Below, piece after piece: positions 1-7,266 of a stretch of 30,778 nt of DNA (positions are counted from its first letter, which is position 1; every line of letters starts with the position of its first letter). The position numbers were made by a program, and so were the translations under genes. A model generated the notes under the pieces. It was not told the DNA's origin, did no database searches, and saw only the letters and a list, made by a program, of their open reading frames with translations. Source of the DNA: a virus; IMG/VR virus record IMGVR_UViG_3300020020_000124, positions 1-30,778 of that record, one strand, 5' to 3'.

Positions 1-624
1 CGACGCCCGAAAGATTCGGGTGACGAATCCAGTTCACGCCGGCCCAGCGGAACATTTTGCGGGTGGGCCCATTGAAGGGCTTCACCTCCACGTAATCGCC
101 GGAGGCGAATTCCGTGGTCTGCATCATGTACGCCCAGAAGCCGTTGGTGATGACACCGAACATGTTGTCCTCCTCCTGGACCGGGACTTCGCCCGTGTCG
201 CCGAGGTAGGCCAACGACTTCATCACCATCGCGACGGAAGCGGTCGCGCTGGTGCCGGTGTCGATGCTCGCCGTGTCGAGCGCCGCGATGATGTCGGCGT
301 CGATCTTGCGGTTGAGCACCTTCACCGAACCGTCCTGCATGATGCGGCGCTGGTCGCCCTGCGACGCAAAGATGTCGAAGTCGGTGAGCTGCTGGAGGTC
401 GTGCCACTCGGCCAGCGTCGCATTGGTCTGCGTGTTGGACGGGGTGCGCGCCGGGATGAGGCCGTTCTGGCCGCGGGTCACAGCCGTCGCGCCGCCGGTG
501 CCGGAGACGAGGAAGGTTGCGACGTTGCCCTTGATGACGGCTTCGGTGGTGACGGCGGAGCGGAGGTAGGACTGGCCTTCCTCGAAGGCCGCGATGAACT
601 CATCGCGGTCGAAGCGTGTCGACG
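1..624 (-). CDS. Major capsid protein, exon 2 (3' end beyond window)
   Basis: Open minus-strand frame running off the left edge. It reads FDRDEFIAAFEEGQSYLRSAV, then a long stretch containing NTQTNATLAEWHDLQQLTDF, ASQGDQRRIMQ and a Gly/Phe-rich FGVITNGFWAYMM segment, which I recognise as the podoviral (BPP-1-like) phage capsid family that forms the icosahedral shell. The frame has no start of its own: just upstream it meets a TGA. The missing N-terminus lies across an intron at 1512-1539. Joined after a predicted splice, the protein begins MTVQAAQTQ-SSTRFDRDEF, a natural capsid start. The splice position at 625/624 is inferred from reading phase and an intron-final G. About 207 codons are visible; the remainder is outside the window. 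The capsid identity is firm, the exact exon edge less so. Confidence 0.85.
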
Positions 625-1511
625 CTTCAGACTGTCGCTTGCCCCGTAGGGCTCGGAACACTCAGTCGTTGCCGGTGGTGATGAATCATCTGGTCGATCT
701 TGTGTCGCTTGAGGCGCGAGTGCTTCGCAACCTTCGGCAAGAACCGAAGAGCGAAACTACTGTCCTTAATGCCAAGGTTTCTCGTCCACACTTTGACGAA
801 TGGGGACTGGCCGTGATCTCGGATAGACCCACCAAAGGTCTCGCACAGGAACATCAACGCATGCGCATCATTTGCATGCGCTACTGCGCCAACGTGCATT
901 GACCAATAGTTTTGCGATGCGCTGTATCGTTGCCGATACCAGCCGTCGCCATCCAAGTACCCGGCCACCCATGCCCAAGTAGGAAAGTTCTTGGCACGAA
1001 GCGGGCCTACAAGCTTTCGAGATTCCTTGCTGGCGGCGGTTAATGTCTCTCGTTGTCCGAGAGTCAATGATCCGCCCCTGCTATCTCTCCACCGATCCAT
1101 AAGCCAGGACCAATGTTTGGCCTTGATGACCATGTGCTTGATGAGGCGCGGAACCAGCATCTCGACATGAGCCCGTTTCGCAACGGTCCATGTTTTGAAT
1201 TGCTGATCTTTGCCGTATCTCGACACGCTGCCGAACCCCGTCAACTCAGGCAAGCTTTCGAGAAAGCCTGTCTTGTCGACCGCGTCCGAGCTGGCCAATG
1301 ACAGCCGGAGATGCAGGTAATGGCAATCCTCTTTGTTCGGATCGCACTTGAACCCGAACGACATACTGCCGTCCGCGTCCATCAGGCCCGCAAGGTATTT
1401 TACCAGAGATTCATTCATCCCGTACCCGTTGTGTTGTGGGTCGAGAAACCTTCCGTCGGGTTAGCTTACACTTTCCCGTTGTTCAGTTCCGATTTTTCTC
1501 AGCAAAACCTT
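625..1511 (-). ncRNA. Group I intron in the capsid gene
   Basis: An 887-nt insertion separates the two capsid exons. Group I hallmarks visible: a six-pair P1 between exon end 1517-1512 and guide sequence 1503-1498; a P/Q-like stretch with AACGGGAAAG near 1480-1471; an R-like segment CAACGACTGAG near 671-661; a four-pair P8-like hairpin, GCCC/GGGC, at 652-641; and an S-like segment AAGCGACAGTCTG near 640-628 whose CAGTC pairs with GACTG of R, forming P7. The endonuclease frame overlaps the 3' core, leaving only about 93 nt before it and 2 nt after its stop. The 3' splice site after G625 is tentative; P9 and P10 are not obvious. An intein is excluded because exon 1 is followed by a stop codon. 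Confidence 0.75.
627..1418 (-). CDS. LAGLIDADG homing endonuclease (intron-encoded)
   Basis: A 263-residue protein with two LAGLIDADG-type motifs: LAGLMDADGS at about residues 9-18 and VAGYLDGDGW at about 152-161, each with the acidic metal-binding position. Two motifs in one chain point to a monomeric, pseudo-symmetric endonuclease that cuts an intronless capsid allele so the intron is copied in. It starts at an ATG shortly after the intron's 5' core, so the N-terminal motif is near the start, as usual. The last ~15 codons overlap the intron's R, P8 and S elements, an economical arrangement that constrains both. Base composition is visibly less GC-rich than the flanking capsid exon, in keeping with a mobile origin. 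Confidence 0.92.
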   Translation of the reverse strand: MNESLVKYLAGLMDADGSMSFGFKCDPNKEDCHYLHLRLSLASSDAVDKTGFLESLPELTGFGSVSRYGKDQQFKTWTVAKRAHVEMLVPRLIKHMVIKAKHWSWLMDRWRDSRGGSLTLGQRETLTAASKESRKLVGPLRAKNFPTWAWVAGYLDGDGWYRQRYSASQNYWSMHVGAVAHANDAHALMFLCETFGGSIRDHGQSPFVKVWTRNLGIKDSSFALRFLPKVAKHSRLKRHKIDQMIHHHRQRLSVPSPTGQATV

Positions 1512-1539
1512 ACTGAGTCTGCGCTGCTTGCACAGTCAT
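1512..1539 (-). CDS. Major capsid protein, exon 1 (first nine codons)
   Basis: ATG at 1539 follows a good ribosome binding site (AATAAGGAG, about 1555-1547). It encodes MTVQAAQTQ and then hits an in-frame TAA at 1512-1510. A nine-codon peptide ahead of a capsid frame that lacks a start is best explained as a 5' exon. The last six exon bases, CTCAGT (1517-1512), can pair with GCTGAG (1503-1498) just inside the intron, leaving the U-G pair expected at a group I 5' splice site. Confidence 0.75.
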
Positions 1540-1709
1540 GTGACTGGCTCCTTATTGGGAGTTGCAAGCCTTCGTTCGGGTTGTCCTCCTGCCGCTGGCG
1601 GGTTGCCGCGCATGACTGCGCGGGCCGCGGATGCGACCTTCGGGGCTTCACGTTGGCGGGTGAGGTGCCGTTCCTTGCCGGGGCGCTTGCGCGGTTGTCC
1701 GGCGGTCAG
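1536..1709 (-). CDS. Possible small basic protein, CTG start
   Basis: An open frame of 57 codons fills the gap between the small gene ending at 1714 and the capsid start. It would begin at CTG 1709 (an AAGG lies upstream) and stop at a TGA overlapping the capsid ATG (ATGA). The product is rich in Arg, Lys, Pro and Ala and resembles nothing I know. The only ATG in frame, at 1613, would give 25 residues. The ATGA junction favours translation; the rare start argues against it. The stretch may simply be capsid leader. Confidence 0.25.
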   Translation of the reverse strand: MTAGQPRKRPGKERHLTRQREAPKVASAARAVMRGNPPAAGGQPERRLATPNKEPVT

Positions 1710-1713
1710 GCGG

Positions 1714-1845
1714 TCAGTGCAGCGCCTTGCGGCGCTTTAGTTCGAGGAAGCCTTGCCAGGCCGCCTCAAAGTCTTCTTCCGTCCAGTCGGGACGGAGCCG
1801 GCGCGCGACGTCGCGCCATTCCTCTTTGCTGAATTCGCGCAGCAT
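1714..1845 (-). CDS. Small phage protein between scaffold and capsid
   Basis: Encodes 43 residues (MLREFSKEEW...LKRRKALH). The ATG at 1845 overlaps the scaffold stop (TGATG), indicating translational coupling. The helix-forming, charged sequence with Trp-Thr-Glu-Glu-Asp-Phe (about residues 21-26) looks like a short all-helical protein. Its place in the head operon suggests a role in head assembly, but that is inference from position only. Confidence 0.6.
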   Translation of the reverse strand: MLREFSKEEWRDVARRLRPDWTEEDFEAAWQGFLELKRRKALH

Positions 1846-2774
1846 CAGGCGGCGCGCGTCTTCATCCGCTCCTGCACATCGAGCAGGTTGCGGTATTCGG
1901 CTTGCAGATTCTCGGCGTTCGGGCCCTTGTAGTATTCAGAGGTCCGGTTCGCGACGAGCGTCTTGAGCTGGTCGAGGCGCGTACCCACGCCCTGCATGTT
2001 CTGGCTGCCGGTCGGCAGCAACGCTGCGGCGGGGTTTGCATCCAGCGCGACCTGCGCGAGCCACTTGAGCATCACGGGATCGTTCGCGATCAGCCTGCCC
2101 TCGGCGGTGCGCCCGCCCATGAGGCGTTCCTTGACTTCCTTTGGTCCGGTGTCGAGGAAGTTATTGATCGCTTGCAGATTGCGCTTGTAGTCGGCGCCGG
2201 CCCAATCCTGCCGCAGCAGTGCGTCGGACTGGTCGTGATGCGTCGCGTCGGCCTCCTCGCGCTGCGCCTTTACTGCGTCGGCCTCGTTGTAGTAGGCCGC
2301 CAGAACGCCGTTCAATTGCTGCGGCGTCCAGTTGTTCTTGTGTGCGAACGCAGTCAAACGCTCGACGCCGGGCTTGTCGGCCTCGCCAAGCACCATGCCG
2401 CTCGGGAGTTCGACCTTGTATTCCTTCGGATCGGGCGGGATGCCCTGATCCTTGCGCCACGCAGCCTGCTCCTCGGGCGTGCCCTTGTCGGGGAACGCGG
2501 CCGGCGCGGCCTTCAGTTCGCCAGAGGATAGCTTGCGCTCCATCTCGCGGTAGGAGCGCGCGAGCGCGGACGGGTCGGCGAAGCGATCGAGGCGCTTGCG
2601 GAAATCCTTGTCCTCGCCGGCGAACCCGTCGCGCCAGTTGCCCTCAACCGGCGGCGCGGCAGCCTGTGCCGGAGCGGTATCGGCGGCTCCTGAAATGATT
2701 GAGGGCGCCGCTGGGGCGCCCTCTGTCGGAGTCGTGGTCGTTTCAGCGGCAACAGCCGCAATCTCGTCAGCCAT
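1845..2774 (-). CDS. Capsid scaffolding / assembly protein
   Basis: A 309-residue protein. The first ~50 residues are low-complexity Ala/Thr/Pro, followed by WRDGFAGEDKDFRKRLDRFA and a strongly charged helical body with PPDPKEYKVELP near residue 115 and a long Gln/Asn/Leu-rich helical tail. This architecture (acidic, helical, Ala/Pro-rich N-terminus, directly upstream of the capsid) is that of podoviral scaffold proteins, which guide procapsid assembly and leave the head. The start ATG abuts the stop of the preceding gene at 2774. The call rests on composition, the recognisable KEYK segment and gene order (portal, Bbp19-like, scaffold, capsid); no catalytic motif is expected. Confidence 0.75.
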   Translation of the reverse strand: MADEIAAVAAETTTTPTEGAPAAPSIISGAADTAPAQAAAPPVEGNWRDGFAGEDKDFRKRLDRFADPSALARSYREMERKLSSGELKAAPAAFPDKGTPEEQAAWRKDQGIPPDPKEYKVELPSGMVLGEADKPGVERLTAFAHKNNWTPQQLNGVLAAYYNEADAVKAQREEADATHHDQSDALLRQDWAGADYKRNLQAINNFLDTGPKEVKERLMGGRTAEGRLIANDPVMLKWLAQVALDANPAAALLPTGSQNMQGVGTRLDQLKTLVANRTSEYYKGPNAENLQAEYRNLLDVQERMKTRAA

Positions 2775-3091
2775 CAGATATCCTTGGTTGGGCGCCGCGA
2801 TGTGCGGCCGGTAGTAGGGGTTGGCCTCTTGAGCGCCCCCGGCGGTAGCTTTGACAGCTTCACGATCTGCAACCCGACGAACCGCATGCCTTCCGCGAAG
2901 TCCGTGTCGCGCGTGCTATCCGGTCGGTAGGTCAGGTCGCCGATGCGGCAGAGCTTGAACAGTATCCAGTCGATCGCGCGCTTTTGCTGGCGCTCGTCTG
3001 CGGTTGCGTTGAACAGGGCGCGGACCGAGCCGACATCGAATTCATCGTAAGGCGCCGGATGCCACGGCTTCGGGATTACCTTTTCGGTCAT
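2774..3091 (-). CDS. Bbp19-like phage structural protein
   Basis: A 105-residue protein with ALFNATADERQQKRAIDWIL, then DLTYRPD and FAEGMRFVGLQIV. This matches the Bbp19-like family as I know it: a ~100-residue protein next to the portal in BPP-1-type phages, with the pattern 'aromatic-RPD ... F-EG-R-VGL'. The function is not established; a head or connector accessory role is inferred from position. It overlaps the portal stop by four bases (ATGA) and its own stop touches the scaffold start. The C-terminal ~20 residues (Thr/Arg/Pro-rich) look disordered. Confidence 0.65.
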   Translation of the reverse strand: MTEKVIPKPWHPAPYDEFDVGSVRALFNATADERQQKRAIDWILFKLCRIGDLTYRPDSTRDTDFAEGMRFVGLQIVKLSKLPPGALKRPTPTTGRTSRRPTKDI

Positions 3092-4749
3092 GCAGGCTGC
3101 GGCATGCCCTTGCTCATCGCACCGAGGCCCTTACCGAGTTGTTCGGTGATGCCCGCCCCAGCACCCGCGACCGCGAGCGCCTTCTGTGCCTTGGCCTGCT
3201 GCGCCTGATGCGCGTCGAGTTGCTCGACAAACTCTGGATCGTTGAGCCAGTCGGCAGGCACCTGCGCGCCTGCGAGCGCCTCGCGGAACGCCTTCTTGGT
3301 GTTGAGTTCGTTGACCGAGGACGGATCGATCTGCACCGCCATCGCGACGAGTTGGGCCGCTTCCTTGAAGGCTTCGAGCTTGGCGCGTTCTGCGGTTGCC
3401 TGTAGCGGCGACTCGAAGTTGAAGCGCACTTCCTGTCCACTCAAAATATCAGGGATGTCGTCGGGCGAGCCGAACAGGCCGTTCTCAAGGCCGAGCTCGA
3501 AGCTCTCCTCGCAGATTTGCCCGTTGTATTCGGTCTCCATCGGCTCGAACAGCGGCAGCACGGCGCGAACGTGTTCCTTCACACGCTCCTGCACCTCGAA
3601 CGCCGTCATGTCGGGGCCGATCTCAGGGAGATTGATGCGATTGAGAAAGAACGCTTGCGAGATTTGATCGCGCACGTCCTGCACCATCTCTAAGCCGTAG
3701 CGCATGCCTTCGAGCGCCTGACTGATCGGGCGCAGCACCTCGCCGAGCTTCTCATCGTAGGCAGCATCCACCCACGTCACGCCGCCGGCGGACAGATCAA
3801 TGTCGGAACGCACAGCCTCTTGCGTGGCGATCATCGAGGGCGTGACAGCCTTCTCGCCAGCCTCGAGCAGCGCAGTCGTCATCTGCTGCATCAGCCGAGC
3901 GTCGGGCAGCGCCGTCATGGTCGCGGGCGAAAGCCCGTACTGCGAGCCGGGCAGTGTCTTCCAGCGCGGGATGATGAAACCGAGCCGCTTGCGCGGGGTT
4001 TCCTCGAGGATCGTCTCGTCTTCCTTCAGGAGACAGACGTGGACGAACTTGAAGCGCTTGCGGTTGTAGGGCTTGCCATCCGTCAGTTCGTAGTCTTCTG
4101 ACGGCAGGGTGATATAGCGGACGTCGAATTCACGGTACGGCTCCTTCTTCAGGCAGTCCCGCACGTTCTTCGGCACCTTGTCGCCGAACGTCTTGCACAG
4201 CATCTTGGCGGTCTGCTTGTCGCGCCGGTCGACGTGATCGATCGAGCCTTCCGAGTTCTCGCACCAGGCAACATCGCGAATGTGAAAGCAGCGGTAGAGA
4301 AACCCGGAGAGATCGTAGCGCATGCGCGCCTCGATCACCGCGTTGCCGAACGTCGCGAAGTCGTGGTCGCCCTCGTTCGTGGCGCGGACGAAGTTCGCCT
4401 CGCGCTCGTACATCGCCTTGCGCAGCCGTTCCGAACTGTTCTCCAGCCACGCTTGCGCGGCTGTATCCTCTTCGATGCGCTCGTCCTGCACGCCGAGTTG
4501 CGCCCAAGTCTTCTGGCGCGGGCGCAGCATGGCGCCGAACTGGTCGCCGAGCGTGCGGCGCGCGAGCACCGGCTGCGACGACATCAGGTGCGTGCCGAAC
4601 TCCTCGCCCAGCGCGCGCTGCGATGTGAAGTCCGCGCGTTCGGGGTAGAAGTTGTCGGCAATGTCCTGCCACAACGCCATCAGCCCGCTTCGATCAGAGA
4701 ACAGCTTGTCGCCGATCTCCATCAATTCGCGGCAGCGTGCCTTGCTCAT
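3088..4749 (-). CDS. Portal / head-to-tail connector protein
   Basis: A 553-residue protein of the T7-type head-tail connecting family. Family features: an N-terminal LWQDIADNFYPERADFT segment, GDQFGAMLRPRQKTWAQL, FVRATNEGDHDFATFGNAVIEA (about 120-141), and the C-terminal half with QISQAFFLNRINLPE and MTAFEVQERVKEHVRAVLP. Twelve copies form the ring at one head vertex through which DNA enters and leaves. The length fits the family (about 500-560). It lies between terminase and scaffold in the usual order and shares ATGA overlaps with both neighbours. Ala/Gln-rich C-terminal tail. Confidence 0.93.
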   Translation of the reverse strand: MSKARCRELMEIGDKLFSDRSGLMALWQDIADNFYPERADFTSQRALGEEFGTHLMSSQPVLARRTLGDQFGAMLRPRQKTWAQLGVQDERIEEDTAAQAWLENSSERLRKAMYEREANFVRATNEGDHDFATFGNAVIEARMRYDLSGFLYRCFHIRDVAWCENSEGSIDHVDRRDKQTAKMLCKTFGDKVPKNVRDCLKKEPYREFDVRYITLPSEDYELTDGKPYNRKRFKFVHVCLLKEDETILEETPRKRLGFIIPRWKTLPGSQYGLSPATMTALPDARLMQQMTTALLEAGEKAVTPSMIATQEAVRSDIDLSAGGVTWVDAAYDEKLGEVLRPISQALEGMRYGLEMVQDVRDQISQAFFLNRINLPEIGPDMTAFEVQERVKEHVRAVLPLFEPMETEYNGQICEESFELGLENGLFGSPDDIPDILSGQEVRFNFESPLQATAERAKLEAFKEAAQLVAMAVQIDPSSVNELNTKKAFREALAGAQVPADWLNDPEFVEQLDAHQAQQAKAQKALAVAGAGAGITEQLGKGLGAMSKGMPQPA

Positions 4750-4946
4750 CCGAGCTTGCCACGCGAGTATGGCATGTTGCTGCCCTCATCCTGCGAGAGA
4801 ATGGTCGACTGGCGCCCGCCGCGCGCCATCCACTCCGAGCGCTTGGCGCGCTCGGCTTCCTTCACCATAGGCGACTGGTCGTCCGGCATGGGGGCCGGAA
4901 CCGGCGGCTTCGGCGGCTTTGGCGGGTCGCTGAACAAACTGCCCAA
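4746..4946 (-). CDS. Small conserved phage protein, TTG start
   Basis: A 66-residue protein, M(TTG)GSLFSDPPKPPKPPVP..., ending RQSTILSQDEGSNMPYSRGKLG. The frame is open further upstream to an ATG at 5000, but the TTG at 4946 is preceded by AAGGAGGA with about eight bases spacing and follows directly after the stop of the upstream gene, so I take TTG as the start. Proline-rich N-terminus, then a basic helix, then a Gly/Ser tail with RQSTI. Proteins beginning MGSLFS-PKPP are common beside podoviral portals; function unknown. Confidence 0.7.
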   Translation of the reverse strand: MGSLFSDPPKPPKPPVPAPMPDDQSPMVKEAERAKRSEWMARGGRQSTILSQDEGSNMPYSRGKLG

Positions 4947-4947
4947 T

Positions 4948-5166
4948 TTAGTATCCTCCTCCGAAGGTGCCGAGCGTGCCCTTGCGCCGATCTTCGTCAT
5001 CCAGCAGGGTTGAGCCTGCGGCCGGACCGGCGCCAGCCATCACGCCGCGCGCAAGGATCGACTCATTGGTCGAGGGCGTTCTGGCGTAGGGAGAGATTTT
5101 CACGCCCTTGGGCGAGCGTACGGGCGCGGGCTCATCGTCGCCCCCGCCACCGAACAAACCGGACAT
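4948..5166 (-). CDS. Small Gly-rich phage protein upstream of portal
   Basis: A 72-residue protein starting MSGLFGGGGDDEPAP and ending GTLGTFGGGY. The start overlaps the terminase stop; it ends one base before the TTG start of the next gene. Glycine- and acid-rich and probably unstructured. Found by me only as a recurring small gene between terminase and portal in this phage type; no function can be assigned. Confidence 0.65.
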   Translation of the reverse strand: MSGLFGGGGDDEPAPVRSPKGVKISPYARTPSTNESILARGVMAGAGPAAGSTLLDDEDRRKGTLGTFGGGY

Positions 5167-6731
5167 CAGCGTCTCCTGCTCTTTACGTTGGCGTAGCCGA
5201 CCTTGACCTTCGGCGTGCCGCTCATGGCGCCGTAGTTGCGCCGCACTGCAGCGTTGCCCTCACTGAGACACATCACCACTGCGTCACCCTTGCCGGGCGA
5301 GCGGCCGATGCGTTCCTTGATGTCGGCCTTGGGCTCGATCTTGATGCCGTTGCGCTCGAGCGACCAATGCACCGCGGCCAGATCAGCCTTCAATTCATCG
5401 TCCGGCGGCAGTGCGACGGCCGAGCCGCCCTCCTGATCCGGGTTGAGCGCCTCGCGGAAGCGCCAGTAGGCTTCTGCACGCTTGTTGAAGAAGGCGAGTT
5501 GCGCCTTGTCCATCGTGCGTGCGGTCGAGGTGTTGGCGCCGTTGAACGCGGTCGCGTCGATCGAATTGTCCTTGAGGCGTTGCGTGATCGCGCCGCCGTA
5601 GCCGCCGCCACTGTCAATGATGACCGGGCAGCTATCGCGCCGATGCGCGATGATGCGCCCGGCCATTGCCGAGCCGTCAGCCGTTTCAGGGCCGCGCACC
5701 GTAACCAGCGGCGCGTACCAGACACCGTGCCGCCACGCGATTTCGGCAGCATCCGCCCCGCCGCCGGCCGGGTCGCACGCCATCGCAGTCATCGCCAGCG
5801 CGCGAAAGCCTTCCGGGGTCCAGCGCTCCATCGCCGCGCGTATCCAGCGCGTTGGGATCAGTTGAAAGTCATCGTCCTTGAGTTCTGCCTGAAAGTTACC
5901 ATCGCGATACGCGGAGCGCAGTTCGGCCGGCAGTGTGTCGAGCATCGACTGATATCCGGATGCCACAAGATCCGGATTGTCCGTCACCTTGGCCGGGATG
6001 AACGTGCGCGACCGCGCGAAGATCTCCTTGCCGTCGATAGTGTGCGGGCCGCGGCCGTCGACCTCGATTTCGTCGCCGAGATCTGTTGTCGTGTACCAGC
6101 GCAACTCACCGGGCTTGGCCGGGCGCGGATGCTTCGGGTCGAGCCACGGGCCCCAACGCTTGAGAACCCATAGGCCTTCGGGCCGTGTCGGCGGGTTGCC
6201 GGTCGCAATGACGCGGCAGCGCTGCCCGACGGTCGCCGAGCGGTTCCAGCCGATGATGAAGGTGTATTGCGACTCGGTGAAATCGCTCACCTCGTCGAAG
6301 CCCTTGAGGCTGTGTGGCCGCCCCTTGTAGCGCTCCTTGTCGCTCTCGTGCGGGCAGCCACCGAATTCGATCAGCTTGCCCGGCAGGCGCCACACATGCT
6401 CCTGCCCGTTGTAGCCTTGTCGAGAGCCGAGGATCTCCGCGGTGCGCTCGATCAGCGAGCCTACGTCCTTGTGGACCCGGCGCAGGACCAGCGAGCGATC
6501 ATGCTCGTTGATCGCGGCGCCGAGCAGGAGGTCGGATTTCCCGCCTCCTGCCTGGCCGCCGTAGAACAGTTCGTCCGCCTCGCAGAGATACGCATCGGCC
6601 TGCGGGCCTGGATTAGGCACCCACTTGAGCGCAGGCGTGGAGGCGCGCGCTTCGTTGTGTGCCGCAAGCTTTTCGGTGTCTTGCAGCGCCGTGAAGCGCT
6701 GCAAGAACGTGTCGAAGTTAGGTGTTTGCAA
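5166..6731 (-). CDS. terL: Terminase large subunit
   Basis: A 521-residue DNA-packaging motor. N-terminal ATPase: Walker A GGQAGGGKSD (about residues 58-67), Walker B-like LKGFDEVSDF (about 143-152, with the acidic pair DE), and a C-motif-like VIATGNPP (about 174-181). C-terminal RNase H-like nuclease: MACDPAGGGADA (about 314-325), IIDSGGGYGG, and a late acidic position in SPGKGDAVV (about 490). It cuts concatemers and drives DNA into the procapsid. The start is a TTG at 6731, the first possible start after an in-frame TGA, and overlaps the previous gene by 14 bases. The ribosome binding site is poor, so coupling to the upstream gene is likely. Confidence 0.93.
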   Translation of the reverse strand: MQTPNFDTFLQRFTALQDTEKLAAHNEARASTPALKWVPNPGPQADAYLCEADELFYGGQAGGGKSDLLLGAAINEHDRSLVLRRVHKDVGSLIERTAEILGSRQGYNGQEHVWRLPGKLIEFGGCPHESDKERYKGRPHSLKGFDEVSDFTESQYTFIIGWNRSATVGQRCRVIATGNPPTRPEGLWVLKRWGPWLDPKHPRPAKPGELRWYTTTDLGDEIEVDGRGPHTIDGKEIFARSRTFIPAKVTDNPDLVASGYQSMLDTLPAELRSAYRDGNFQAELKDDDFQLIPTRWIRAAMERWTPEGFRALAMTAMACDPAGGGADAAEIAWRHGVWYAPLVTVRGPETADGSAMAGRIIAHRRDSCPVIIDSGGGYGGAITQRLKDNSIDATAFNGANTSTARTMDKAQLAFFNKRAEAYWRFREALNPDQEGGSAVALPPDDELKADLAAVHWSLERNGIKIEPKADIKERIGRSPGKGDAVVMCLSEGNAAVRRNYGAMSGTPKVKVGYANVKSRRR

Positions 6732-7200
6732 AGGCGGCCGTGGTCACGACATTGCCGTTCGGTAGATACACCGCCAGCGCAACCGTCTCGGTCGCGTTGT
6801 CGGTCCACGAGAAGTCGATGTCGCCATCGGACTCCGAGGTGACGAGGAACACCTTCTTGGCGACAAGCGCGAGCAGTGCACCATCGGTGCCGATCGCAAG
6901 GCCGGTCGAGCCGCCCGTCACGGCGAACGCGGTGCGCGCCGCCGAGGTGTAGAGCACCACCATCACGGTCTCGACGTAGTTGATGTCGTTGCCGTTGGCG
7001 TCGAGAAGCTGGATCACGACCGTGCCCGCGTCGTTGCCGACCGTCACGTCGATCGAGCAGTTGACGCACGGGTTGGTCAGGTTGACGCCGGTCGCGCCGC
7101 CCTGCGTGGCGCCGGTCTGACCGATGCCGAACAGGCGGCCGGCGAGGGATTTCGGGGTGCCGGATGCGGCCGGTTCAACGGTATTGGAAACAACGCCCAT
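6718..7200 (-). CDS. Probable virion protein, beta-rich
   Basis: A 160-residue protein that I do not recognise as a named family. After a Gly/Thr-rich first 40 residues it is beta-strand-like with alternating Val/Thr (DVTVGNDAGTVVIQLLDANG, VETVMVVLYTSAAR, FLVTSESDGDIDFSWTDN). Two Cys near residues 45-48 (CVNC). A good site (AGGAGAATACA) precedes the ATG. Its position between adhesin-like genes and terminase, and its composition, suggest a head decoration or tail protein. Confidence 0.55.
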   Translation of the reverse strand: MGVVSNTVEPAASGTPKSLAGRLFGIGQTGATQGGATGVNLTNPCVNCSIDVTVGNDAGTVVIQLLDANGNDINYVETVMVVLYTSAARTAFAVTGGSTGLAIGTDGALLALVAKKVFLVTSESDGDIDFSWTDNATETVALAVYLPNGNVVTTAAFANT

Positions 7201-7266
7201 TGTATTCTCCTATGCGTGCTTGTGCTGTTGCTAGGTGGAGGTGCGCGAGGCCGTCGCGCGGCGGAA

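Noticed and set aside
20-649. Long plus-strand frame of 209 codons at the left end
   Set aside because: It is antisense to the capsid exon, whose minus-strand reading gives a recognisable capsid protein; the plus frame is an Arg/Gly/His-rich product typical of GC-rich antisense frames.
627-1418. Intein in the capsid protein
   Set aside because: The frame upstream of the endonuclease meets a TAA after nine capsid codons, and no intein splicing motifs surround the LAGLIDADG domain. An RNA intron fits.
4737-6173. 478-codon plus-strand frame
   Set aside because: Antisense to portal-neighbour genes and terminase, with an Arg/Ala-rich, motif-free product; high GC makes such frames common.
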